Source: an uncultured Bacillota bacterium
GTDB taxonomy: Bacteria; Bacillota; Clostridia; Oscillospirales; Oscillospiraceae
Length of the DNA stretch: 11,098 nt
Direction of reading: 5' to 3'
Assembly (NCBI GenBank): GCA_947383275.1
Contig: CANDCW010000077.1
Location: forward strand, 1 to 11,098
Shown here: positions 1 through 6,343 of the stretch, one piece after another
How the letters are laid out: the number at the start of each line of letters is the position of its first letter
Numbering within the stretch: position 1 is the stretch's first letter
Notes under the pieces: generated by a model
Told to the model about the DNA's origin: nothing
The model's database searches: none
What the model saw: the letters and a program-made list of their open reading frames with translations, nothing else
Program-made: the position numbers and the translations under genes

Positions 1-6
1 TGCTTT

Positions 7-44
7 GCGGCCTGCCTGGACATTTCCCAGACAAGCCGCTTTTT
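7..44. terminator. Intrinsic terminator, outer hairpin of left double-hairpin module
   Basis: The arms GCGGCCTGCCTGG (7-19) and CCAGACAAGCCGC (27-39) enclose a 7-nt loop. On the minus-strand transcript two mismatches become G-U wobbles, giving a 13-bp stem. On the plus strand the stem is followed by TTTTTC (40-45). It probably ends a rightward gene lying left of the window. It forms a pair with the hairpin at 55-79, joined by the linker CTTTTTCGACAGGCTGA (39-55). Confidence 0.75.
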
Positions 45-54
45 CGACAGGCTG

Positions 55-79
55 AAAGCCCCTCCCAGGAGGGGCTTTT
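55..79. terminator. Intrinsic terminator, inner hairpin, bidirectional
   Basis: A perfect stem AAAGCCCCTCC (55-65) pairs with GGAGGGGCTTT (68-78) around a 2-base centre (CA), which would open to a small loop in RNA. A-rich and T-rich flanks let it work in both directions. It is the second hairpin of the left-edge module. Confidence 0.85.
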
Positions 80-318
80 ATTGCGTTTCACTTCTATATT
101 ATGCCGACTGCACAGACCGTATTCTCTTGTAAGATGCGCCCTGGCCAGATGCCCCACCGGCTTGGGACGTGCCACGCCAGTTTTCAACATTCGTCCAATA
201 TGCAAAAAGCAAAACAAAAAATATGCGAATAATGCCTTGCCAATACATTGATTTGTTTGAGGCTTCCCTCCAAAATAGTCATCCTATACCCCCTTCATGT
301 CCCGGTCATATCCGAAAA

Positions 319-810
319 ATATACGGAAAATAAGCAGGGTGGAAGAACTGCTCGTCTGCGAAAGGGTTAATACAAGAAAAAAGCGGGGGGACAGGAATAC
401 TTTGGAATGTCAGCCTGGATTGTAGTTCCCGGGCTACTGTTCCAACTGCCCGAAATGCCTCCTCTGGCCCAGCCGGCGCACGTATACACACCTAACCAGC
501 CCGACCGAACAGCTGGTCGCCGGCCTCGGCGTTTGCAGCAGCATTGACACTCCCAGCCCCGCTCGTGCCCATATGACCACCTACTCAGCTCCACCAGGGC
601 CACAGGGAGCCTTTACTGCCCTGCCAACCAATGACCGGGCCCGCAACGCCTCCTGACTTGCCCCACCGGGCCTACAGCCTCCTCCTAACCAGCCCTCACA
701 TCTACTATTCCAAGGCACGCCTTTAATGTTTGCATCAACAGCGACAATAACCCGAGAATAAGCCTCTAATATATAGATAATATGCAGGATGAGAAAAGAG
801 AGGGGGGCGG
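319..810. repeat. Two diverged copies of a block ending in an A-rich then G6 tract
   Basis: Copy 1 carries ATATACGGAAAATAAGCAGG (319-338) and, further right, AAGAAAAAAGCGGGGGGAC (374-392). Copy 2 carries ATATAGATAATATGCAGGAT (771-790) and then GAGAAAAGAGAGGGGGGCGG (791-810). Order and orientation are the same, but copy 2 has lost about 35 bases between the two parts. The match is partial, so this is an old duplication at best. Confidence 0.4.
440..734. repeat. Degenerate direct duplication with about 193-bp offset
   Basis: The segment 448-502 aligns with 638-695. Both hold a CCCG..A..GCCTCCT core (GCCTCCT at 457 and 648) and end in the identical 12-mer CCTAACCAGCCC (491-502 and 684-695). A further shared GTTTGCA lies at 531-537 and 728-734. 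The offsets grow 191, 193, 197, as expected from small indels in two diverged copies. Confidence 0.5.
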
Positions 811-880
811 ATATATGCTCTGCCGGGGCCTCCGCAAAAACCACCCCGGGCTGCCAGGAAGCAATGGAGGCACTTCGCCG

Positions 881-990
881 GCTTTGCGCCACCGCTGGGG
901 GGTTCACAGGCTTCATGCCATCGCTGGGGCGGCGTAATGAGCTTTGTATACTGCTGGAGTGGAGCAGAAAGCATCATGCCATCGCTGGGC
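881..990. repeat. Four tandem units of about 30 bp
   Basis: Units start at 881, 910, 941 and 971 (spacing 29, 31, 30). Their first 20 bases are GCTTTGCGCCACCGCTGGGG, GCTTCATGCCATCGCTGGGG, GCTTTGTATACTGCTGGAGT and GCATCATGCCATCGCTGGGC; the remaining ~10 bases vary. The second and fourth units are nearly identical over 20 bases. Confidence 0.65.
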
Positions 991-1053
991 CCCGAATATA
1001 CTCCCGGTCAAAAATGCTTTTTCGGCACAAATTCCGTACAAAATCAACTATCA

Positions 1054-1270
1054 GAATAGCCCCACAGCAGTCGTCAAAACCAACGAATAGATCTGCTAAC
1101 ACAGTCCAGGCCAAAGAATAGTTCCGCCGGTATAGCCCAGATCAACCAACAGCTCCGATAGCCCAACCAAAGCCATCGAATAGCTTCGCCGTTCCAGCCC
1201 GGGTCTACAAATAGCTTCTCCGACATAGCCCAGGCAGACCACCACGCTCTCATAGCCACAACCCTCAAAT
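1054..1270. repeat. Degenerate tandem array of seven 31-bp units
   Basis: Unit starts fall exactly every 31 bp: 1054, 1085, 1116, 1147, 1178, 1209 and 1240. Five units begin GAATAG or AAATAG and one begins CAACAG. The typical unit reads GAATAGCTCCGCCG, then ATAGCCCAG, then a short tail such as ATCAAC. The seventh unit (CACCACGCTCTCATAGCC) is the most decayed, and a possible further unit begins GAACAGCCCCATCG at 1300. The period is not a multiple of three, so it cannot encode a simple protein repeat. Units abut each other without unique spacers, so this is not CRISPR. Confidence 0.75.
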
Positions 1271-1307
1271 GGCGCAACTCCACAACAAGGCCGAAAACGG
1301 AACAGCC

Positions 1308-1325
1308 CCATCGATATCACGATGG
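1308..1325. repeat. Short inverted repeat at the right end of the 31-bp array
   Basis: CCATCG (1308-1313) and CGATGG (1320-1325) form a perfect 6-bp stem around ATATCA. No T-run follows, so it is not a terminator. Its role is unknown. Confidence 0.35.
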
Positions 1326-1700
1326 AACCAAGATGTTTCCAATACCTAAATACGGCCTATATACGGCGTCTAAAAACAATTATGCGCTCAAAACACACTC
1401 GCTATCACCGTAATAGCTGGGACATTTAGCCTATCTTCTACCAGTTATGCAAAGAAGAAGGCATCGCGTTGAGGAGGGAGGTGGCGCATGTACTCAAACA
1501 GAACAAAATGCCACCGTGAAACCAATGTTGCCAACTACGCCGACCTCGCCTGAGCAACTGCCGGGGCAAGCGCATCCCCGACAAGCGCAGTCCCCAGCCC
1601 CAACGACCGGGGCCGCCGCAACTGGAGCAGTAGCCCGTATTGTCTTTGCCAACACCGTCATCATTGCTGTCAGCCCTCACTTTTCTTTGTATCAAACCCC

Positions 1701-1734
1701 CCAAAAAAGAAGGCCAGGGAAAATTCCCCTAGCC
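1701..1734 (-). terminator. Intrinsic terminator reading leftward, without a gene
   Basis: On the minus strand, GGCTAGGG and CCCTGGCC form an 8-bp stem (one G-U pair) around GAATTTT, followed by TTCTTTTTTGG. On the plus strand the same arms contain a C/A mismatch and lack a T-run, so the direction is clear. No minus-strand gene lies immediately to its right; the IS3 remnant begins about 70 bp away. It may have served a gene that was displaced or deleted. Confidence 0.65.
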
Positions 1735-1873
1735 TCCGGTAAGCCGAGCCTGCAGCCGGCTATTTCATTTTGTAATGACCACATTCTGGATAGACCAACT
1801 GATGTGGTATAAAAAAGTTTACACCTTTTCCTCAAGGGAGTAGAAAAAAGGGAAGAGGAAGGAGGGAAAGGCA

Positions 1874-2206
1874 ATGGCACGAAGCTATGATAAAGAGTAT
1901 AAGATACAGGCCGTAAAGCTGGCCAGAGAAATCGGCGGAGATAAAGCGGCGAAGGAGCTGGGCATCCCGAAAGGGACGATCCATGCCTGGCTGAAAGCGG
2001 TACGGGAAGGGCGCCTGGACGCGGGTGATGGCAGCCACACGCCAGGCAGCGCGATGAGTTTGACGGAGGAGATCACGATGCTGCGCCGGCAGGTCAAGGA
2101 GCTGGAAAAGGCCAATCGGCGATTGAAAGAGGAGAATGAATTTTTGAAGGAAGCCAGCGCTTTTTTCGCCGCCAACCGTCGGAAGTCAGCAAGGAGCAAA
2201 GAATGA
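1874..2206 (+). CDS. IS3-family transposase OrfA (helix-turn-helix, leucine zipper)
   Basis: This 110-residue protein has the usual OrfA length. Residues about 8-45 form the HTH_Tnp_1 helix-turn-helix that binds the element's ends, with the core AAKELGIPKGTIHAWL. A coiled coil follows, with leucines in a perfect heptad at 63, 70, 77, 84 and 91, the zipper through which OrfA and the OrfAB transposase multimerise. The tail FFAANRRKSARSKE is typical of this subgroup. The ATG is preceded by GGAGGG (1861-1866) at normal spacing. The stop overlaps the orfB start as ATGA. Without orfB it has no catalytic activity; in complete IS3 elements OrfA alone acts as a DNA-binding regulator, so any remaining role would be binding related IS ends. 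Confidence 0.9.
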   Translation: MARSYDKEYKIQAVKLAREIGGDKAAKELGIPKGTIHAWLKAVREGRLDAGDGSHTPGSAMSLTEEITMLRRQVKELEKANRRLKEENEFLKEASAFFAANRRKSARSKE

Positions 2207-2247
2207 GGTATATCGCTCTCAGGACAGAAGACGGCGAAAAGAGATGA
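2203..2247 (+). pseudogene. IS3 orfB remnant (14 codons)
   Basis: The frame starts at an ATG overlapping the orfA stop and reads MRYIALRTEDGEKR before a TGA. This matches the way OrfB of this IS3 subgroup normally begins (M-R/K-Y/F-I-A-L/I-R/K-T). The homology seems to stop around codon 12, where the expected rve/DDE integrase-core sequence is replaced by unrelated DNA. It is a deletion or rearrangement breakpoint rather than a point mutation. Confidence 0.7.
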
Positions 2248-2600
2248 TCTCGATCTCCGAGGGGCGGAGAAGGTCGGGGACCATATGGACGGAGAGACCC
2301 CCGTCTCCGCCTTGCGCATGGTCTCCGCCACCCGCTTGATGGAGCCCGTCATCACCGCCGCAACTCGAAGTTGTTGACATCAGTGGGGAATTAAGGCAAG
2401 GGCTCTGCCCTCGTCTCAGTGTTATCATTTTTGATGATTGCTATATTTATGAGAGTTGCGAATGAAATGCCTTCTGCTGGCCGATCCGGGGACAAAAGGG
2501 TGTCTCAGCAAAGGTTGTTGCGTTGGGCTGAACCTGACAGTGCCGTTTCCTCTTTGTTCAGGTTGCCGAAAAAGTGACGGCAGATTTGCATAAAAAGACT
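2248..2600. other. Scar region between IS remnant and operon promoter
   Basis: No gene is supported here. The minus strand over about 2240-2400 looks faintly coding: a stretch reading VPDLLRPSEIEIISF occupies one frame and TGSIKRVAETMRKAETG another, so it could be a frameshifted relic, but I recognise no family. At 2498-2515 GGGTGTCTCAGCAAAGGT resembles the ends of some DDE transposons; this is weak. At 2531-2537 and 2558-2564 AACCTGA and TCAGGTT form an inverted repeat, followed by a decayed copy of the double-hairpin linker (2558-2574). Confidence 0.45.
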
Positions 2601-2601
2601 A

Positions 2602-2630
2602 TTGCAAAGGGGAAAGGCCTATGCTATAAT
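2602..2630 (+). promoter_or_regulatory. Sigma-A type promoter of the transporter operon
   Basis: A -35 box TTGCAA (2602-2607) and a perfect -10 box TATAAT (2625-2630) are separated by 17 bp, with an extended -10 TG at 2622-2623. Transcription should start near 2637, leaving a leader of about 100 nt before the first gene. A second TATAAT at 2651-2656 lacks a good -35. Confidence 0.85.
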
Positions 2631-2661
2631 TACTTCGCTGATAGATACATTATAATATGAT

Positions 2662-2719
2662 ATAGACTTTTATATAACGATATACTAATCCGTCCCACCG
2701 GGTTAAATCCAGAGTCTAT
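2662..2719 (+). promoter_or_regulatory. Possible folded leader before the first permease gene
   Basis: ATAGACT (2662-2668) can pair with AGTCTAT (2713-2719), closing an AT-rich domain that holds a TATAT/ATATA hairpin (2671-2684) and a short CCC/GGG hairpin (2694-2702). The outer helix ends 6 nt before the GGAGG at 2726-2730, so it could influence ribosome access. I recognise no known riboswitch class; it may be chance in an AT-rich stretch. Confidence 0.3.
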
Positions 2720-2740
2720 TTTAACGGAGGGCAGAGCGGC

Positions 2741-3694
2741 ATGAAAAAATATGTGCTGAAACGGCTGTTGATTGCGATCCCCACCTTTTTGGGCATTACG
2801 CTACTGGTGTTTGCGCTGTGCTACAGCGCCTCCGGCAGTCCGCTGGAGCTGCTGCTGAGCAACTCCAACGTATCGGAGGCAGAGGTGGCCCGTATGGCGG
2901 AAGAATTGGGATTATATGAGCCGTTTCACATTCAGTATCTGTCCTGGATGAAAAACTTCCTCACCGGCAATCTGGGAACCTCCTACCGCACTAAGATGCC
3001 GGTGATGGGCATGCTGGCTGAAGCCCTGTGGCCCACAGTACTGCTCACCCTGGCGTCCGTGGTGGTAGCTTGTATTGTTGCCTTCCCCCTGGGTATTCAG
3101 TCCGCCCGGCACCAGAACGGTATCTGGGACACCGTGTCCTCTGTCTTTTCTTTCCTGTCCACCTCTACCCCCAGCTTCTTTATGGCACTGGTATTTTTGA
3201 GCATCTTCTCCGTCCACATGAAGCTGCTGCCCATCGGCGGGATGTATGATGTGGGCAAGCCGGAGACCATCGGCTCTCTGCTGCGTCACTTGCTGATGCC
3301 GGCCTGTGTGCTGGGCAGCACCATGATCGGCAGCTTGATTCAGTACATCCGCAGCAGCATGCTGGAGGTTATGGGGGAGGACTATGTCCGTACCGCCCGC
3401 TCCAAGGGTCTGAAAGAGATCGTTGTGGTAATCAAGCATGTGCTGCGCAACTCCCTGATCCCGGTGGTCACATACCTGGGCATGGAGATCCCCATGCTGA
3501 TGGGCGGAGCCGTCATCACCGAGCAGATATTTTCCTGGCCGGGACTGGGCAATCTGATGCTGAAATCCATTGACAGCCGGGACTATCCGGTGGTTATGGG
3601 TGTGACCATTGTCACGGCGGTGGCTGTGCTGGTGTTTAACCTGCTCACCGACCTGTTTTACGGTGTACTCGACCCGCGCATCCGCCACAATTGA
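2741..3694 (+). CDS. dppB: Peptide-type ABC transporter permease, DppB/OppB family
   Basis: One of two membrane subunits of a type I importer for di/oligopeptides or similar small solutes. The protein has 317 residues, the normal size. An N-terminal membrane helix (about 8-28) precedes an extracytoplasmic segment with the family motif GNLGTSYRTKMPV (76-88). Further helices lie at about 97-120, 133-158, 185-202, 238-258 and 285-310. The EAA loop that docks onto the ATPases covers about 213-241 (EDYVRTARSKGL then LRNSLIP), and FSWPGLG (264-270) is the conserved C-terminal signature. GGAGG (2726-2730) lies 10 nt before the ATG. It is the first gene of the operon, 29 bp ahead of its partner permease. 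The fold is certain; the substrate cannot be read from the sequence. Confidence 0.95.
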   Translation: MKKYVLKRLLIAIPTFLGITLLVFALCYSASGSPLELLLSNSNVSEAEVARMAEELGLYEPFHIQYLSWMKNFLTGNLGTSYRTKMPVMGMLAEALWPTVLLTLASVVVACIVAFPLGIQSARHQNGIWDTVSSVFSFLSTSTPSFFMALVFLSIFSVHMKLLPIGGMYDVGKPETIGSLLRHLLMPACVLGSTMIGSLIQYIRSSMLEVMGEDYVRTARSKGLKEIVVVIKHVLRNSLIPVVTYLGMEIPMLMGGAVITEQIFSWPGLGNLMLKSIDSRDYPVVMGVTIVTAVAVLVFNLLTDLFYGVLDPRIRHN

Positions 3695-3723
3695 GAAACT
3701 GAGCAGAAGGGGGTTGTCCAAAC

Positions 3724-4584
3724 GTGAGCCAAAAGAAAACAGAACGGCTGAACTTTGTCAAGAGATTCTGCAAAAACAAGCTGGCGGTGACCGGGCTGAT
3801 CATCCTGCTGGTGATTCTTCTGGTGGTACTCATCCTGCCCTTCTTTATGCCCTACACCGAGGCGGAAATTGACGCGGTGGCCTTTAACAGCCCTCCCAGC
3901 CAGGCGCACCGGCTGGGTACCGACACCACCGGACGAGATGTGCTCACCCGGTTGCTGTATGGCGGGCGCGTGTCCCTCTTTGTGGGGGTGGTGAGCACCG
4001 CCATCAGCGTGGTCATCGGCATTCCTCTGGGACTGCTGGCCGCCTTTTACCGGGGGTGGATCGAGACGATCATCATGCGGGCCACCGACATCTTCATGAC
4101 CATCCCCTCCACCATCCTGATTCTGTTTCTGGTGTCCATGTTTGGCCCCTCCATCGTCACGGTGACGGCGGTGATCGGGGTGCTGGGCTGGACCAAGTTC
4201 GCCCGGCAGATCTTCGGCACCGTGCTGGCGGTGCGGGAGAAGGACTACATAGAGGGCGGCCGGGCCATCGGACAGCGGGACAGTGTGATTATCCGCAAGT
4301 ACATTCTCCCCAACGCCATCGCGCCCATCTTCATCTCCATCACCTTCCGGATTGCCTCGGCCATTCTGCTGGAGTCGTCGCTGAGCTTCCTGGGTCTGGG
4401 CGTGCAGATGCCCGCCGCCTCCTGGGGCAACATGCTCTATAACGCCCAATCCATCACCATCCTGAAGGACTGCCCCTGGATGTGGCTGCCCCCCGGACTA
4501 GCCCTGGTGGTTACCATTCTGAGCATAAACTTTGTGGGCAACGGTCTGCGCGATGCCTTGGATCCCAAGACCTCCCTGCAGTGA
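3724..4584 (+). CDS. dppC: Peptide-type ABC transporter permease, DppC/OppC family
   Basis: The second membrane subunit, 286 residues. A cytoplasmic N-terminus (KRFCKNKLAVTGL, the OppC_N region) leads into the first helix (about 21-42). The conserved motif HRLGTDTTGRDVLTRLLYGG (62-81) follows, then the BPD_transp_1 domain with the EAA loop at about 171-197 (REKDYIEGGRAIG and RKYILPN), ESSLSFLGLG (217-226), and the usual ending NFVGNGLRDALDPK. The start is a GTG, chosen because AGAAGGGGG (3705-3713) sits at correct spacing and the N-terminus then matches the family length. It forms a heterodimer with the preceding permease. The next gene starts 58 bp downstream with its own strong ribosome binding site. 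Confidence 0.95.
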   Translation: MSQKKTERLNFVKRFCKNKLAVTGLIILLVILLVVLILPFFMPYTEAEIDAVAFNSPPSQAHRLGTDTTGRDVLTRLLYGGRVSLFVGVVSTAISVVIGIPLGLLAAFYRGWIETIIMRATDIFMTIPSTILILFLVSMFGPSIVTVTAVIGVLGWTKFARQIFGTVLAVREKDYIEGGRAIGQRDSVIIRKYILPNAIAPIFISITFRIASAILLESSLSFLGLGVQMPAASWGNMLYNAQSITILKDCPWMWLPPGLALVVTILSINFVGNGLRDALDPKTSLQ

Positions 4585-4642
4585 CCATGTAATTCCTTGC
4601 AAAAGCAATTGTATTAAAATTTCAGAAAAAGGAGATCAAAAA

Positions 4643-6301
4643 ATGAAAAAGAAGCTCTGTGCACTGCTGGCTGCTGTCATGTTGCTGTCATTGGCGCTGA
4701 CCGGCTGCGGCGGAAACAACGATACCCCGCCTGCCACATCCAACCCCTCCTCCCCCTCCAGCTCCTCCGGCCAGCCCTCCCAGGCTGGTCCCAAGGACGA
4801 GGTGGTGACAATGGCCATCGTCTCCACCTGGAATACGCTGAACATCTACAACACCTCCGGCAACTACGGCCACTGCGTGTCGGACCAGATGTTTGAGCGC
4901 ATGGTGAGCTATACCCACGACGGCGGCTACCTACCCCGGCTGGCCAACAGCTGGGAGATGGCTGACGACTACATGAGCATGACCTTCCATCTGAACGAGA
5001 ACGCCAAGTGGCACGACGGCGAGCCCCTCACCGCTGAGGACGTGGTGTTTACCCTGAAGGCGGTCACCAACGAAAAGGTGGACAACTACTACCGCTCTAA
5101 GTTTGTAGCTATGGGCGGCACAGACGACAACGGCGTCTGCCCCGATCCCGACCAGCTGCAGGTGGAGGCGCTGGATGAGCACACCGTGAAGATCGGCTTC
5201 AAGACCCCCAAGGATGAGAAGACCATCCTGTCTGAGCTGTGCAGCTTCCTCTACGTGCTGCCCAAGCACCTGCTGGACACCGGCGACCTGGCCAGCATCA
5301 ACACCTCCGATTTCTGGTCCGCCCCTGTGGGCGCCGGCCCATTCAAGTATGTCCGGGACACCGCCGGCGAGCAGCTGGAGATGACCGCCAATGAGGACTA
5401 CTACCTGGGCTGCCCCGACTTTAAGACCTTCGTGATCCGGGTGGTTCCTGCCGCCAGCCTTACCGCCGGTCTGCTCAACGGCGATATCGATGTGGTGGGC
5501 GCGGGCAGCATCCCCCTGGCGGACTGGGAGACTGTGAAAGCTACCGACAGCATCACCGCTACGTCGGTGACCGACTACTCCTACCAGTACATGGAGTTTA
5601 ACCTGGCCGACGGCAACGACACCTTCCAGGACCCCGCCGTGCGCATTGCCTTTGACAAGGCCGTCAACAAGCAGCTGATGGTGGACCAGCTGATGGCCGG
5701 CGAGGGCCAGGTGGCCGTGGGCCCCATGCCCCCCTATCACCCCTACTACAACGGGGACCTGAAGGCCAACGCCTATGATCCCGCCGCCGCCAAGAGCGCG
5801 CTGGAGGCCGCTGGCTTCGATTTCAGCCGCACCTACCGTCTGATCGTCCCCAAGGGCAACCAGGTACGGGAGCAGTCCTCCCTGATCATTCAGCAGAACC
5901 TGGCCGACATCGGCATCAAGGTGGAGATCGAGACCTATGACTTCGCCACCCTGCTGGAGATGATGCGCAACGGTGACTTTGATCTGGGTCTGCTGGGCGG
6001 CGGCTCTAACATCGCCCCCAACGAGAGCGCCGTCATCGTTAAGCCGGGCAGCGCCCAGAACTACTCCCTGCTGACTGACAACAAGTGGTACGCCCTGGCC
6101 GACAAGGGCGACTCCCTGGTGGACTTTAACGAGCGCAAGGAGGCCTTCGACGCCTACCAGGCCGCCCTGGTGGAGGATCAGCCCTACATCTGGCTGTATC
6201 ATCAGAACGATCTGTGGGCCCATTCCAACCGCATTGCCCAGATCCCCATGGAGGACTTCGTGTGGTGGAATTACCAGGTGTGGACCTGGAAGCTGGCCTG
6301 A
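4643..6301 (+). CDS. Extracellular solute-binding lipoprotein, family 5 (DppA/OppA type)
   Basis: This 552-residue protein captures the substrate outside the membrane and hands it to the permeases. A lipoprotein signal peptide (MKKKLCALLAAVMLL, then LALTGC) places the acylated cysteine at residue 22; a flexible Ser/Pro-rich linker covers about 25-48. The SBP_bac_5 domain follows, with the signature WHDGEPLTAEDVVFTL (123-138). The ATG at 4643 is chosen because AAAAGGAG (4627-4634) precedes it by 8 nt and the signal peptide begins there; the same frame is open upstream to 4532, but that would overlap the previous gene and bury the signal. Family 5 proteins bind peptides, nickel, opines or sugars, so the ligand is open; the downstream enzymes suggest an amino-acid conjugate. 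A strong terminator follows, which should make this the best expressed cistron. Confidence 0.93.
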   Translation: MKKKLCALLAAVMLLSLALTGCGGNNDTPPATSNPSSPSSSSGQPSQAGPKDEVVTMAIVSTWNTLNIYNTSGNYGHCVSDQMFERMVSYTHDGGYLPRLANSWEMADDYMSMTFHLNENAKWHDGEPLTAEDVVFTLKAVTNEKVDNYYRSKFVAMGGTDDNGVCPDPDQLQVEALDEHTVKIGFKTPKDEKTILSELCSFLYVLPKHLLDTGDLASINTSDFWSAPVGAGPFKYVRDTAGEQLEMTANEDYYLGCPDFKTFVIRVVPAASLTAGLLNGDIDVVGAGSIPLADWETVKATDSITATSVTDYSYQYMEFNLADGNDTFQDPAVRIAFDKAVNKQLMVDQLMAGEGQVAVGPMPPYHPYYNGDLKANAYDPAAAKSALEAAGFDFSRTYRLIVPKGNQVREQSSLIIQQNLADIGIKVEIETYDFATLLEMMRNGDFDLGLLGGGSNIAPNESAVIVKPGSAQNYSLLTDNKWYALADKGDSLVDFNERKEAFDAYQAALVEDQPYIWLYHQNDLWAHSNRIAQIPMEDFVWWNYQVWTWKLA

Positions 6302-6343
6302 TTTTCCGCCGTATCATAGCTTGAATCTGTTTGTAGCATGAGC

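Larger units (their letters stand above)
80..1802. other. Gene desert of about 1.7 kb built largely of degenerate repeats
   Basis: I see no protein gene here. The open frames are short (60-121 codons), overlap one another on both strands, lack ribosome binding sites, and their conceptual products have no recognisable domain. The 121-codon plus-strand frame from 1447 runs through a minus-strand terminator hairpin. Codon choice is unlike the operon to the right. What it does hold is repeat structure, listed separately: a duplicated purine-rich block (319-392 and 771-810), a duplication with a ~193-bp offset (440-537 and 632-734), a ~30-bp repeat block (881-990), an exact 31-bp tandem array (1054-1270), a CCATCG/CGATGG inverted repeat (1308-1325) and an adjacent 15-bp direct repeat starting CAAGCGCA (about 1567-1596). 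A structured RNA cannot be excluded by eye. Confidence 0.6.
1803..2247 (+). mobile_element. Truncated IS3-family insertion sequence, left part
   Basis: The remnant keeps a plausible left end (TGTGGTATAAAAAAGTTTAC from 1803), the complete orfA and the first 14 codons of orfB. The catalytic DDE part of orfB and the right inverted repeat are missing, so the element cannot move by itself. The exact left boundary is inferred from the TG start and an AT-rich, IS-like terminus; I found no matching right end or target duplication. Confidence 0.65.

Noticed and set aside
1016..1033. Further copy of the double-hairpin linker (GCTTTTTCGGCACAAATT)
   Set aside because: Only the CTTTTTCG part matches and no flanking hairpins are visible.
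789..1121. 110-codon plus-strand open frame
   Set aside because: It spans two repeat blocks whose ~30/31-bp periods do not fit codons; no ribosome binding site or family similarity.
1054..1270. CRISPR array
   Set aside because: The 31-bp units abut each other with no unique spacers, the units are diverged, and no cas genes are present.
1447..1812. 121-codon plus-strand open frame
   Set aside because: No ribosome binding site, low-complexity product without a domain, and it runs through a minus-strand terminator and into the IS end.
2498..2515. End of a second insertion sequence (GGGTGTCTCAGCAAAGGT)
   Set aside because: Resembles some transposon ends, but no matching inverted end and no transposase were found.
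4532..4642. Upstream start for the binding protein
   Set aside because: It would overlap the permease gene and bury the lipoprotein signal; the ATG at 4643 has a strong ribosome binding site.
4931..6223. 430-codon minus-strand open frame opposite the binding-protein gene
   Set aside because: A shadow of GC-rich codon bias; the product is a Gly/Val/His/Gln-rich string with no domain, while the plus strand encodes a clear family 5 lipoprotein.
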